Source: an uncultured Clostridia bacterium (lineage in GTDB: Bacteria; Bacillota; Clostridia; Oscillospirales; Acutalibacteraceae). Taken from it: DNA of 55,845 bases. Positions 7,985 to 15,528 of this stretch are shown here, one piece after another; the first letter of the stretch is position 1, and the number at the start of each line of letters is the position of its first letter. The translations under genes and the position numbers were made by a program. Under the pieces are notes generated by a model. The model was not told the origin of the DNA, made no database searches, and saw only the letters and a list, made by a program, of their open reading frames with translations. Location: contig CANPBX010000014.1 of the NCBI GenBank assembly GCA_947572385.1, positions 1-55,845 on the forward strand, written 5' to 3'.

Positions 7985-9715
7985 TTGAAAAAACAGAGTT
8001 TTCTTTACGGCGCATTTATCCTCACCGCCGGGATGGCTGTGGTAAAGGTTATCGGTGCGGTATTTAAAATACCGCTTCAGCATTTCATAGGAGAGTATGG
8101 GATGGGTCTTTTCAACGTGGCATATAATTTCTACGGTCCGGTGTTTAGCCTTGCTACAGCAGGATTTCCGGTAGCGGTATCAAGGCTTGTAAGCGAGAAT
8201 GCCTCGCTGGGACGCTGGAACGATGTGCGCCAGGTAAAAGCTGTGGCGGGGCCGCTGTTCTTATGCTTTGGTATAGCTGGGGCGGTAGGCATGACAATGT
8301 TTGCGCCGGTGTACTGCGAAAGGATAATCGGCACGGAGCACGCCATCTTTCCAATGCTGGCACTGGTGCCGGCAATACTCTTCGCCTGCTGGGGAGCTAC
8401 ATACCGGGGCTATTATGAGGGCCTGAGAAACATGGGCCCCACCGCAGTATCAGAGATAATTGAGGCGGCAGTCAAGCTGTGCCTGGGTCTGGGCCTTGCA
8501 TACTTTGTTATGGACCATGGTATGGCAGAGTATAGGGAGAGCGGCACTGTATTTGGTCTGCTGGCAGGAGGGGAGGACCAGGCAGGCCTTTTGACCCTGG
8601 CCCTTGCCGCTGCAGGGGCCGTGCTTGGGGTGACGGCAGGCTCATTGGGGGCGGCGCTGTACCTCTCTGTGCGCTGGAAGATAAAGGGTGATGGGATCGG
8701 CCTGCGGGCAAGGAAACAAGCTCCACCGGCGCGCAGATGGGGGGAGACAGCTAAGGCGCTGCTAAAAATCACCGGGCCGGTGGCAGCGGGCTCTATTGCA
8801 ATGAACGCTGCCGGACTTATAGACGCGACCTTTTTGCAGAGCCGCATAGCCGATATAATGGAGATAGCGTCCAGCCGGCTGCTGACGGCCTATGAGGGAA
8901 TGATCCCCGCCATGTATCTGGAACATACGGAGACCCTGCCCACATTCCTGTACGGCTGCTATACCCTTGCAATGACTCTCTATCTGCTGATTCCTGCTTT
9001 GACACAGGCGATAGGCATGAGCGCCCTGCCTGCGGTCACCGAGGCCTGGGCCAGGGGCGACCGGCCTCAGCTGAAGGAACGCATGGAGTCTGTGCTCAGC
9101 GTGACGGCGCTTGTATGCTTCCCGGCAGGGCTTGGGCTAACGGCCCTAGCCGAGCCAATAGCTTCACTGCTGTACGGAGGTGGATCCGCGCCAATTATTG
9201 CCGGTGTGCTGCTGACCTTAGGGCCTGCCTCTCTATTCGCGGCGGTGAACACACCAGTTTCAAGTATGCTCCAGGCGGTAGGGCGGGCAGATCTGCCGGT
9301 GAAGCTGCTGGCTGTTGCAATGGCACTGAAAATTGGCGTGAACTGGTTCCTATGCGCTATTCCGGAGATAAATATTCGCGGCGCAGGCGTGGGAACTTTG
9401 GTGTGTTACCTGTTTTTGGCAACTGCACAGCTCTACTGCCTAAGGAGGGTGACAGGAGTGCGGCTGACCTTTAGGCGGCTGTTCCTGAAGCCGCTACTCT
9501 GCGGGATATTGTGCGGCGGAGGGGCCTGGGGAGTGTGCAGCGGGCTGTCGGCGCTGGGACTAGGAGGCATTGCCATTGGTGTATCTATAGGGTGTGGCGG
9601 AGCGATATATATTTTCGGACTGTTTCTGACCAGAGGAATAGCAAAAAAAGATTTGATTATGCTGCCGAAGGGACAAAAAATTGCGAAAACCCTTGAAAAA
9701 CGAGGGTGGATATGA
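7985..9715 (+). CDS. SpoVB/MurJ-type polysaccharide (lipid-linked) flippase
   Basis: Membrane protein of the MOP superfamily (stage V sporulation protein B / YabM group), thought to flip lipid-linked cell wall or cortex precursors. I place the start at TTG 7985: GGAG at 7973-7976 is 8 bases upstream and the product then begins MKKQSFLYGAFILTAG, the normal SpoVB opening. A TTG at 7961 is in frame but lacks a site. Length 576 aa; about 14 hydrophobic segments; family block LQHFIGEYGMGLFNVAYNFY at about residues 30-49. It heads a block with the same order as yabM-yabO-yabP-yabQ-divIC-yabR of Bacillus subtilis, with HU in place of yabN. Confidence 0.88.
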   Translation: MKKQSFLYGAFILTAGMAVVKVIGAVFKIPLQHFIGEYGMGLFNVAYNFYGPVFSLATAGFPVAVSRLVSENASLGRWNDVRQVKAVAGPLFLCFGIAGAVGMTMFAPVYCERIIGTEHAIFPMLALVPAILFACWGATYRGYYEGLRNMGPTAVSEIIEAAVKLCLGLGLAYFVMDHGMAEYRESGTVFGLLAGGEDQAGLLTLALAAAGAVLGVTAGSLGAALYLSVRWKIKGDGIGLRARKQAPPARRWGETAKALLKITGPVAAGSIAMNAAGLIDATFLQSRIADIMEIASSRLLTAYEGMIPAMYLEHTETLPTFLYGCYTLAMTLYLLIPALTQAIGMSALPAVTEAWARGDRPQLKERMESVLSVTALVCFPAGLGLTALAEPIASLLYGGGSAPIIAGVLLTLGPASLFAAVNTPVSSMLQAVGRADLPVKLLAVAMALKIGVNWFLCAIPEINIRGAGVGTLVCYLFLATAQLYCLRRVTGVRLTFRRLFLKPLLCGILCGGGAWGVCSGLSALGLGGIAIGVSIGCGGAIYIFGLFLTRGIAKKDLIMLPKGQKIAKTLEKRGWI

Positions 9716-9721
9716 TATCAT
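9693..9721 (+). promoter_or_regulatory. Probable promoter for the HU gene
   Basis: TTGAAA 9693-9698, 17-base spacer, TATCAT 9716-9721; it overlaps the last codons of the flippase gene and lies about 80 bases before the HU start. Confidence 0.5.
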
Positions 9722-9802
9722 TGCTACTGTCACGGGATTCGAAGACAATAGTGCGGGCCCAAAAGAGGCGCGCGGAACATTACTCAGGGAGGTAGCAATT
9801 AA

Positions 9803-10078
9803 ATGAACAAAACAGAACTGGTTGCAGAAGTATCCGAAAAGGCAGGGCTCACCAAGCGTGACGCAGAAGCCGCGGTGAAGGCCATAGTTGATAGTGTTAC
9901 AGAGGCTCTGGCAAAGGGCGATAAGGTACAGCTGGTGGGCTTTGGCACCTTTGAGGTGCGCGAGCACGCGGCTCGTGTAGGCCGTAACCCCCGTACCGGT
10001 GGCACCATGGAGATTGCAGCCTCCAAGGCCCCCGCTTTCAAGGCCGGTCAGGCTCTGAAGGATGCCGTAAACAAGTAA
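9803..10078 (+). CDS. hup: HU-family nucleoid DNA-binding protein
   Basis: Small basic histone-like protein (91 aa, standard HU length) that dimerises and bends DNA. The N-terminal helices [20 protein letters not shown] and the DNA-gripping arm segment ([20 protein letters not shown], about residues 48-67) are intact, as is the family ending. GGGAGG lies upstream of ATG 9803; its own promoter (9693-9721) and terminator (10102-10131) suggest expression apart from the downstream genes. Confidence 0.97.
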   Translation: MNKTELVAEVSEKAGLTKRDAEAAVKAIVDSVTEALAKGDKVQLVGFGTFEVREHAARVGRNPRTGGTMEIAASKAPAFKAGQALKDAVNK

Positions 10079-10101
10079 ACGGCAGGAATAGACTCCGTTT
10101 C

Positions 10102-10131
10102 GGGCCTGCTTATTTGGCAGGCCCAATTTTT
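10102..10131 (+). terminator. Rho-independent terminator after HU
   Basis: Perfect 8-bp stem GGGCCTGC (10102-10109) / GCAGGCCC (10117-10124), 7-base loop, then AATTTTT. It lies just before the ribosome site of rqcP, so it would also set readthrough into the downstream genes. Confidence 0.8.
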
Positions 10132-10158
10132 ATCTTATGTAAAGTGAAGGAGGTGATA

Positions 10159-10407
10159 ATGTTGAGACTTGACAAGTATCTGAAGATATCCCGGCTGATA
10201 AAGCGCCGCACAATAGCTAACGAGGCCTGTGACGCGGGGCGTGTTCTGGTAAACGGCAAGGAGGCCAGGGCATCTTACAATGTAAAGGAAGGAGATGTGC
10301 TGGAGATCCATCTGGGAGAAAGGGTATTGAAGGCACAAGTGCTCTCTGTGGCGGAGTATGCTAAGAAAGAGGAGGCCTCTGGGCTTTATAAAATGCTGGA
10401 GGAATAA
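10159..10407 (+). CDS. rqcP: RqcP (YabO), S4-domain ribosome-associated quality control protein
   Basis: 82-residue S4 RNA-binding protein of the YabO/Hsp15-like family. In B. subtilis RqcP stabilises peptidyl-tRNA on stalled 50S subunits during alanine tailing with RqcH. The S4 fold is plain: RLDKYLKISRLIKRRTIANE (residues 3-22), then GRVLVNGKEARASYNVKEGD. I chose ATG 10159 because AAGGAGGTGAT is directly upstream; a longer in-frame TTG at 10114 falls in the terminator. YabP and YabQ genes follow, as in Bacillus. Confidence 0.93.
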   Translation: MLRLDKYLKISRLIKRRTIANEACDAGRVLVNGKEARASYNVKEGDVLEIHLGERVLKAQVLSVAEYAKKEEASGLYKMLEE

Positions 10408-10456
10408 TACCGGGCTTTGACGGCATATACATTTCCAAGGAAGGGGCGTTGGAAAT

Positions 10457-10726
10457 ATGCCAGAGCAGCAGGTAAAAAAGCATGACCTTAGCATAATCAG
10501 CAGAGATAGGCTCACCGCCACAGGTATCAGGAGGGTGGACTTTTTCAGCGACGAGCTAATAACTGCCCAGACAGATATGGGACAGCTGAATATCAAAGGG
10601 GAGGGGCTGCATATCGAGAGCCTCAACTCGGACACAGGCGATATGCTGGTGAAAGGCAGGGTAGGAGCAGTCTCCTATACCGAGAGCAGCCCAGCCATGT
10701 CGTTTTTCGGCAGGCTGTTTAAATGA
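10457..10726 (+). CDS. yabP: YabP-family sporulation protein
   Basis: 89 aa, close to the usual YabP length. Family features are the early beta-strand region HDLSIISRDRLTATGIRRVD and the later GQLNIKGEGLHIESLNSDTG (about residues 41-60), ending with an aromatic FFGRLFK tail. In B. subtilis YabP is made in the mother cell and is needed, with YabQ, for spore cortex formation or coat attachment. The stop overlaps the yabQ start by four bases (ATGA), so the two are translationally coupled. Confidence 0.88.
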   Translation: MPEQQVKKHDLSIISRDRLTATGIRRVDFFSDELITAQTDMGQLNIKGEGLHIESLNSDTGDMLVKGRVGAVSYTESSPAMSFFGRLFK

Positions 10727-11271
10727 CCGGAATGACTCTGCCCGCCGCGTGTTTCTGCCTTATGACAGGTGCGATGCTGGGAGGACTGTTTTTAGGATGC
10801 AAGCTGCTGCGAGGGCTGCTGTATGGAGGCCGGTTCTGTGCGGCAGTGCTGGATGTGCTGTTCTGCTTGGTATGGGCTCTGACGGCTTTCCTCTGCGCTT
10901 TGGTGATAGATAAGGGAAGACTCAGGATGTTCCAGGTGGTCCTGCAGGGCCTTGGGGCCTGGGGGACAATAGTTGCTCTGGATCCCTTTGTAAACGGGCT
11001 GACTGGATTTATGCGGCGTATTGGCAGGCAGGTCATAAAATGGATAAGGCGGCCTATGGTTTTTCTCATGGGGCGCTGGCTGGCTGTATGGGCTGCTGCA
11101 AAGGAAAAACAGGTTCAAAAGCGCAAAGCAGTTAAAAAGAAGAAATTCCAGGCGAAAGCAGGAGCTAAGGATGGGAAAAATGAGCCCAGATATAGAAAGA
11201 GACTGTCAAAAGGCAAAATATATGCCCCAAAACGGAAAAAAACTAAAAACCCTCTTGAAAAACTTACGTAA
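10723..11271 (+). CDS. yabQ: YabQ-like spore cortex biosynthesis membrane protein
   Basis: 182-residue protein with about four hydrophobic segments in the first 130 residues and a long, very basic C-terminal tail (about residues 128-182, many Lys/Arg). Sequence is less conserved than YabP, but length, topology and position between yabP and divIC support YabQ. Its ATG overlaps the yabP stop. A promoter for divIC (11255-11284) overlaps its last codons. Confidence 0.78.
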   Translation: MTGMTLPAACFCLMTGAMLGGLFLGCKLLRGLLYGGRFCAAVLDVLFCLVWALTAFLCALVIDKGRLRMFQVVLQGLGAWGTIVALDPFVNGLTGFMRRIGRQVIKWIRRPMVFLMGRWLAVWAAAKEKQVQKRKAVKKKKFQAKAGAKDGKNEPRYRKRLSKGKIYAPKRKKTKNPLEKLT

Positions 11272-11284
11272 ACCGGTGTATAAT
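11255..11284 (+). promoter_or_regulatory. Probable promoter for divIC
   Basis: TTGAAA 11255-11260, 18-base spacer, perfect TATAAT 11279-11284, about 40 bases before the divIC start. It would let the cell division gene be made in growth, apart from the sporulation genes upstream. Confidence 0.6.
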
Positions 11285-11323
11285 TAGCCTAACACAAATT
11301 GCCGCTGGAGGGAGGGGCTGCCA

Positions 11324-11623
11324 ATGGGTGGTGAAACGCCAAAAAAGAAGATGCCCGGCGGCCTCCTGCTAAAGCTGGCAATATTTTGCCTGACCGCCGT
11401 TGTGGTGCTGTCTTTGGTTGAGCGCCAGGTGCAGATATCCGAAAGGCAGGAGCAGCTGCAGCAGTTGGAAGCCCAGCTTGAGCAGCAGAACCTGCAGAAT
11501 GAGGAACTGCGCGCCGCCATGAATGACGAGGAAGGCCTGCGCCGGTACGCTGAGAAGCGCGCAAGGGAGGACCTGGATTATGTCCGGCCTAATGAGCGTG
11601 TGTTTATGGACGGCGGCGAATGA
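11324..11623 (+). CDS. divIC: DivIC/FtsB-type septum formation initiator
   Basis: 99-residue bitopic division protein: short basic cytoplasmic end, one membrane segment (about residues 16-33), then an extracytoplasmic coiled coil rich in Gln/Glu/Leu (about 38-68), ending with the DivIC-type YAEKRAREDLDYVRPNERVF. DivIC partners FtsL and DivIB at the septum. Good site (GGAGGG) upstream. Located, as in Bacillus, between yabQ and yabR. Confidence 0.9.
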   Translation: MGGETPKKKMPGGLLLKLAIFCLTAVVVLSLVERQVQISERQEQLQQLEAQLEQQNLQNEELRAAMNDEEGLRRYAEKRAREDLDYVRPNERVFMDGGE

Positions 11624-11671
11624 CCGGCTTGGATATTAGGAAGGATTAATCGAGGAGGATAATGGGAGAAC

Positions 11672-12187
11672 ATGGGGCTTGAGGTTGGAGAGATCTACGA
11701 GGGAAAGGTTACAGGCATAACAAAGTTTGGAGCGTTCGTCAGCTTTGAGGGTGGGCAGACCGGCATGGTGCATATTTCGGAGATCGCGCCCACATTCGTG
11801 AGCGAGATAAAGGATTTTGTCTCCGAGGGGCAGACGGTGCGCGTGAAGGTGCTGTCCGTAAGCGAAGAGGGGAAGATAAGCCTTTCCATCAAAAAGGCAC
11901 TGCCGCCCGAGGAACAGCATAAGCCGCGCAGACCAGGGCCGCCTCAGGGAGGCAGAAGGCCTGCAGGACCGAGACCTCCCAGAGCTCCAAGACCTGAGCC
12001 CCAGCCGGGTCCGGGACGGCCGGGAGACTTTGAGTGGCAGAGCCGCCGTAACGACAGCGGGAGCTTTGAGGACATGATGTCCAGATTTAAGCAGACCAGT
12101 GATGAGAAGATGTCCGATCTGAAGCGAGGGAATGAGCCGCGCAGAGGATATTCCCGCCGTGGGCAGAAGGGCGGCGGAAGCTATTGA
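11672..12187 (+). CDS. yabR: S1 RNA-binding domain protein (YabR-like)
   Basis: 171 aa. An S1 domain occupies about residues 3-72 (VGEIYEGKVTGITKFGAFVS, then GMVHISEIAPTFVSEIKDFV and VKVLSVSEEGKISLSIKKA). The rest is a basic, Pro/Arg-rich low-complexity tail ending in Arg/Gly. This is the general stress protein 13/YabR class of RNA-binding proteins; exact role unknown. GAGGAGG at 11652-11658 is a little far from ATG 11672 (13 bases); an ATG at 11662 is closer but runs into a stop after six codons. Confidence 0.9.
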   Translation: MGLEVGEIYEGKVTGITKFGAFVSFEGGQTGMVHISEIAPTFVSEIKDFVSEGQTVRVKVLSVSEEGKISLSIKKALPPEEQHKPRRPGPPQGGRRPAGPRPPRAPRPEPQPGPGRPGDFEWQSRRNDSGSFEDMMSRFKQTSDEKMSDLKRGNEPRRGYSRRGQKGGGSY

Positions 12188-12212
12188 CCGGCCGCAGATA
12201 ATATCAAAAACG

Positions 12213-12242
12213 AAGCCTCACCAAACTTTGGCGGGGCTTTTT
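12213..12242 (+). terminator. Terminator after the yab gene block
   Basis: AAGCCTC/GGGGCTT outer stem with an inner CCAAA/TTTGG stem and one internal mismatch, followed by five T, just after the S1 gene. Confidence 0.75.
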
Positions 12243-12257
12243 GTCTTGGAGGTAATC

Positions 12258-13091
12258 ATGAGAGAGATAAAAGCTGAGCTGATAACCAAGGCCATCGCGC
12301 GGCTATGCGTTGAGTCCAATCGAGTGCTGCCCGAGAGCCTGGAGAGCTGCATTAGAAATACTGGAGAGACAAGTCCTGTCTCCCGACCGGTTATGGAAGA
12401 CCTATGCAGCAATCTGGACGCCGCGAGGGAGCTGGGCCTGCCAATATGCCAGGACACCGGTATGGCGGTAGTCTTCGCTGAAATTGGACAGGATGTGCAT
12501 ATAAACGGCAGTTTAACAGAGGCGGTGAATGAAGGGGTACGCCGAGGCTATGTGGATGGGCTGCTGCGCTGCTCAATAGTGGCTGACCCTATACGCCGGG
12601 GCAACACAGAGGACAATACACCGGCGATACTTCATGTTAGCCTGGTACAGGGGGGCAATATCAAGCTAACAGTTGCGCCAAAGGGATTCGGCAGCGAGAA
12701 TATGAGCAGATTGAAAATGTTTACCCCAGCTGCCAGCCGAGAGGATATCATAGGTTTTGTAGCAGACACTGTCAAAAAGGCCGGAGGAAACCCTTGCCCT
12801 CCGGTAGTACTGGGGGTTGGTATCGGCGGGGACTTTGAGCTTTGTGCGAAGCTGGCTAAAGAGGCCCTGTGCAGAGATGTGTCCGTACGGAATAAAGACC
12901 CGTATTACGCTGAGCTTGAGCAAGACATGTTAAATGCCGTAAACGCAACGGGGGTGGGCCCCCAGGGCTTTGGCGGGGACGTGACAGCGCTGGCGGTGAA
13001 TATTGAGACATATCCGACCCATATTGCTGGACTTCCTGTTGCTGTTAATGTAGGGTGTCATGTGACTAGACATAAATCTGTGACGATTTAA
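12258..13091 (+). CDS. Fumarate hydratase class I, alpha subunit
   Basis: 277-residue alpha (N-terminal) subunit of the oxygen-sensitive, iron-sulfur fumarase/tartrate dehydratase family, interconverting fumarate and malate. Cluster ligands are likely the Cys in LPICQDTGMAVVF (about residues 62-74), the Cys in the GNPCPPVVLGVGIGG block and the Cys of NVGCHVTRH near the end. ATG 12258 has GGAGG upstream. The family normally has a beta subunit gene directly after; here the next gene is hpf and no beta subunit is in the window, so the partner must be elsewhere or lost. Confidence 0.93.
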   Translation: MREIKAELITKAIARLCVESNRVLPESLESCIRNTGETSPVSRPVMEDLCSNLDAARELGLPICQDTGMAVVFAEIGQDVHINGSLTEAVNEGVRRGYVDGLLRCSIVADPIRRGNTEDNTPAILHVSLVQGGNIKLTVAPKGFGSENMSRLKMFTPAASREDIIGFVADTVKKAGGNPCPPVVLGVGIGGDFELCAKLAKEALCRDVSVRNKDPYYAELEQDMLNAVNATGVGPQGFGGDVTALAVNIETYPTHIAGLPVAVNVGCHVTRHKSVTI

Positions 13092-13102
13092 TAAAATTCA
13101 TC

Positions 13103-13131
13103 TTGCTTTTTTATATAAAATGTGCTATTCT
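13103..13131 (+). promoter_or_regulatory. Promoter for hpf
   Basis: TTGCTT 13103-13108, 17-base spacer, TATTCT 13126-13131, about 60 bases before the hpf start. Confidence 0.6.
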
Positions 13132-13192
13132 ATAGTTGGACAGAGAGCAAGGTACAATAAGTGCTCTCATATTCACGAAGGAGGAAAGAGCT

Positions 13193-13720
13193 ATGAAGAT
13201 CACTATTATCGGACGGAAAGTCAACCTTCGCAACAATTTTAAGGAGCTGGCGGAGAAGAAGCTGGCTAAGTTTGACCGTATCTTTGACGAAGACGCTGAG
13301 GCGGTCGTAACAGTTACCGTAGAACGCAACCGCCAGACTGTTGAGATCACTATCCGCCAGCGCGGTGCCATATTCCGCGCGGAGGATACCGCTTTGGATA
13401 TGAATGAGGCGCTGGACCATGTGGTGTCCGCTTTGGGCCGTCAAATGCGCAGGAACAAGACACGCCTGGAGAAGGCCAAGAAGGTAGACGCGGGCGTGGA
13501 GTTTGCTGACGTTTACTACGATGAACCCGAGGAAGAGCTGCAGGTGGCGCGCACGAAACGATTCTCTGTGAAGGTAATGACGCCGGAGGAAGCCATTATG
13601 CAGATGAACATGCTGGACCACGAGTTCTTCATGTTCCGCGATGATGCCTCTGGGGAGATAAACGTGGTATACCGCAGGAAGAATGGTGACTACGGCTTGC
13701 TGGTGCCTGATGAGAAATGA
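13193..13720 (+). CDS. hpf: Ribosome hibernation promoting factor, long form
   Basis: 175-residue long HPF, which dimerises 70S ribosomes into inactive 100S particles in stationary phase. The N-terminal S30AE fold covers about residues 1-100 and the C-terminal dimerisation domain (KRFSVKVMTPEEAIMQMNML...) about 118-175. ATG 13193 has AAGGAGGAAAG upstream; an in-frame extension to 13136 overlaps the promoter and is rejected. The stop overlaps the next gene by four bases. Confidence 0.95.
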   Translation: MKITIIGRKVNLRNNFKELAEKKLAKFDRIFDEDAEAVVTVTVERNRQTVEITIRQRGAIFRAEDTALDMNEALDHVVSALGRQMRRNKTRLEKAKKVDAGVEFADVYYDEPEEELQVARTKRFSVKVMTPEEAIMQMNMLDHEFFMFRDDASGEINVVYRRKNGDYGLLVPDEK

Positions 13721-14826
13721 CATATTCTGCAACCTGCCTGTTGGGGGTAGAGGGGCTGTTGGCCCAGGAGCTGCGTGATATAGGCTGTGAGGATGTCCGC
13801 GCAGAGAATGGCAGGGTGTTGTTCTCGGGCGACTGGGATATTCTGGCCCGGGCCAATATATGCAGCCGGTTTGCCGAGCGGGTGGGCATACAGATGGGTG
13901 ATTTCCAGGCTAAGAGCTTTGAGGAACTGTTCCAGGGAGTGAAAGCCATGCCGTGGGAGGAATTTCTCGGCAGGGAGGATGCTTTTCCGGTATCTGGCAG
14001 CAGCCTGAACAGCCAGCTGCACAGTGTGCCCGACTGCCAGGCTATAATCAAGAAAGCTGTGGTGGAACGCTTGAAAAAGAGCTACCGCCAGGATTGGTTC
14101 ACTGAAGACGGCCCTGCCCACCGTATCAGGTTTCGCATCATGAAGGACCAGGTGAGCCTGGCTTTAGATACCAGCGGTGCGGGTCTGCACAAGAGGGGTT
14201 ATAGGCCCGCGTCCAATGCTGCGCCGATCAAGGAAACTCTGGCAGCCGCTCTAGTCAAGTTATCCAGGCTGCGGTCAGACGCTACATTTTATGACCCATT
14301 CTGTGGATCTGGGACTCTGCTTATCGAGGCGGCAACCATGGCCCAGAATATTGCCCCGGGTATTGGGAGGCGGTTTCAGGCAGAGGTGTGGGAACAGACT
14401 CCGGCTGGTGTATGGGAGCGTGAACGAGGCCGTGCCAGAAGTATGGAGCGCAGAGATACCGGCTTTACGGCCACTGGCTATGACATCGACCCTGAGGCCG
14501 TTGAGATCACCCGGGAGAATGCTAAAAGGGCCGGTGTAAACGTCACTGCTAGAGTTCAGGATATCAAAGACTTTGAGCGGTCCACTGAATATGGCTGTGT
14601 GGTCTGCAACCCGCCATATGGTCAGAGGCTTATGGACCAGAAATCTGCTCAGAACATTTACCGGCAGCTAGGACGGATCTTTATGCCCAAGAGGGGATGG
14701 AGTTATGGCATCATAACTCCGGATGAGGACTTCGAGGACCTGTTTGGGCGCAGAGCGGACAAGCGCCGCAAGCTCTATAACGGTATGATACGCTGCCAGT
14801 TCTATCAGTATTATAAAACAACCTAA
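13717..14826 (+). CDS. THUMP-domain class I RNA methyltransferase (RlmL/YpsC-like)
   Basis: 369-residue SAM-dependent 23S rRNA N2-guanine methyltransferase of the RlmL N-part/YpsC family. N-terminal ferredoxin-like/THUMP region about residues 1-160; methyltransferase core from about 165. The SAM loop is DPFCGSGTLLIEA (about 192-204), the acidic ribose-binding motif is GYDIDPEAVEITREN, and the catalytic NPPY-type motif is CNPPYGQRL (about 298). ATGA overlap with hpf suggests co-translation. Exact target base not provable here. Confidence 0.9.
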   Translation: MTYSATCLLGVEGLLAQELRDIGCEDVRAENGRVLFSGDWDILARANICSRFAERVGIQMGDFQAKSFEELFQGVKAMPWEEFLGREDAFPVSGSSLNSQLHSVPDCQAIIKKAVVERLKKSYRQDWFTEDGPAHRIRFRIMKDQVSLALDTSGAGLHKRGYRPASNAAPIKETLAAALVKLSRLRSDATFYDPFCGSGTLLIEAATMAQNIAPGIGRRFQAEVWEQTPAGVWERERGRARSMERRDTGFTATGYDIDPEAVEITRENAKRAGVNVTARVQDIKDFERSTEYGCVVCNPPYGQRLMDQKSAQNIYRQLGRIFMPKRGWSYGIITPDEDFEDLFGRRADKRRKLYNGMIRCQFYQYYKTT

Positions 14827-14851
14827 GGTATAAGGATAAGAGGGTATGTAG

Positions 14852-15439
14852 ATGAAGCTTTTTCAACGGCTCAGGGGAGGCGTTGAGACTCAGCGGCTGT
14901 TGCTACGCCGGTGGGAGCACAAGGACTTTCGGGCCTATGTGCCTATTGTCTCCGACCCAGAGGTGATGGTGCCTGCAGGCTGCCAGCCCGCAAACAGTAT
15001 GGAAGCGGCCTCAGCCATGTTCTCAAGAGATATGCGCAACGACCTATGTTATGCAATAGTTCTGCGGGAGACGGGAGAGGTATTAGGCCGGTTCAAGTTT
15101 CAGAGCGACCTCAGAAGGTTTCATGTGAACAGCCTCTCCGTGGGATATGAGCTGCGCCGGGACCAGTGGGGCAGAGGTTATATGACAGAGGCGTTGGCTG
15201 CCATGATAACATATGCTTTCGAGAAGAAGAAGGTGGACGTGCTGGCGGTCAGCCATTATGCAGATAATGAGCGCTCCAAGCGGGTAATTGAGAAATGCGG
15301 CTTCAGGTTCGAGGGGATAGTACCATGGGCCTGCAAGCGCTTCGATGGCAGGATATGCGATGACGTCTGTTATTCGATACTGAGAGCGGATTACATAAAT
15401 GGGCTTGAGGCTAATGCTCAGGCGCACCTGCCGACCTAA
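14852..15439 (+). CDS. GNAT-family N-acetyltransferase (RimJ/RimL type)
   Basis: 195-residue RimJ/RimL-like acetyltransferase (acetyl_transf_3). Visible: TQRLLLRRWEHKDFRAYVPI near residues 14-33; the acetyl-CoA loop RRDQWGRGYMTEAL (about 104-117); and the asparagine-containing DNERSKRVIEKCGFRFEG near 139-156. This family acetylates protein N-termini, amines or drugs; the substrate is unknown. Last gene of the hpf operon, followed by a strong hairpin. Confidence 0.85.
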   Translation: MKLFQRLRGGVETQRLLLRRWEHKDFRAYVPIVSDPEVMVPAGCQPANSMEAASAMFSRDMRNDLCYAIVLRETGEVLGRFKFQSDLRRFHVNSLSVGYELRRDQWGRGYMTEALAAMITYAFEKKKVDVLAVSHYADNERSKRVIEKCGFRFEGIVPWACKRFDGRICDDVCYSILRADYINGLEANAQAHLPT

Positions 15440-15481
15440 AGATCATCAGTATCTGCATATGATTTAAGTATCTGCACAAAG

Positions 15482-15514
15482 AAAGCACACTCCAAACTAG
15501 GGAGTGTGCTTTTA
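15482..15514. terminator. Bidirectional terminator between convergent genes
   Basis: GCACACTCC (15485-15493) and GGAGTGTGC (15501-15509) with A-rich and T-rich flanks, between the plus-strand GNAT gene and the minus-strand antiporter. Three copies of AGTATCTGCA flank it (15446, 15467, 15512). Confidence 0.85.
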
Positions 15515-15528
15515 GTATCTGCATATAA

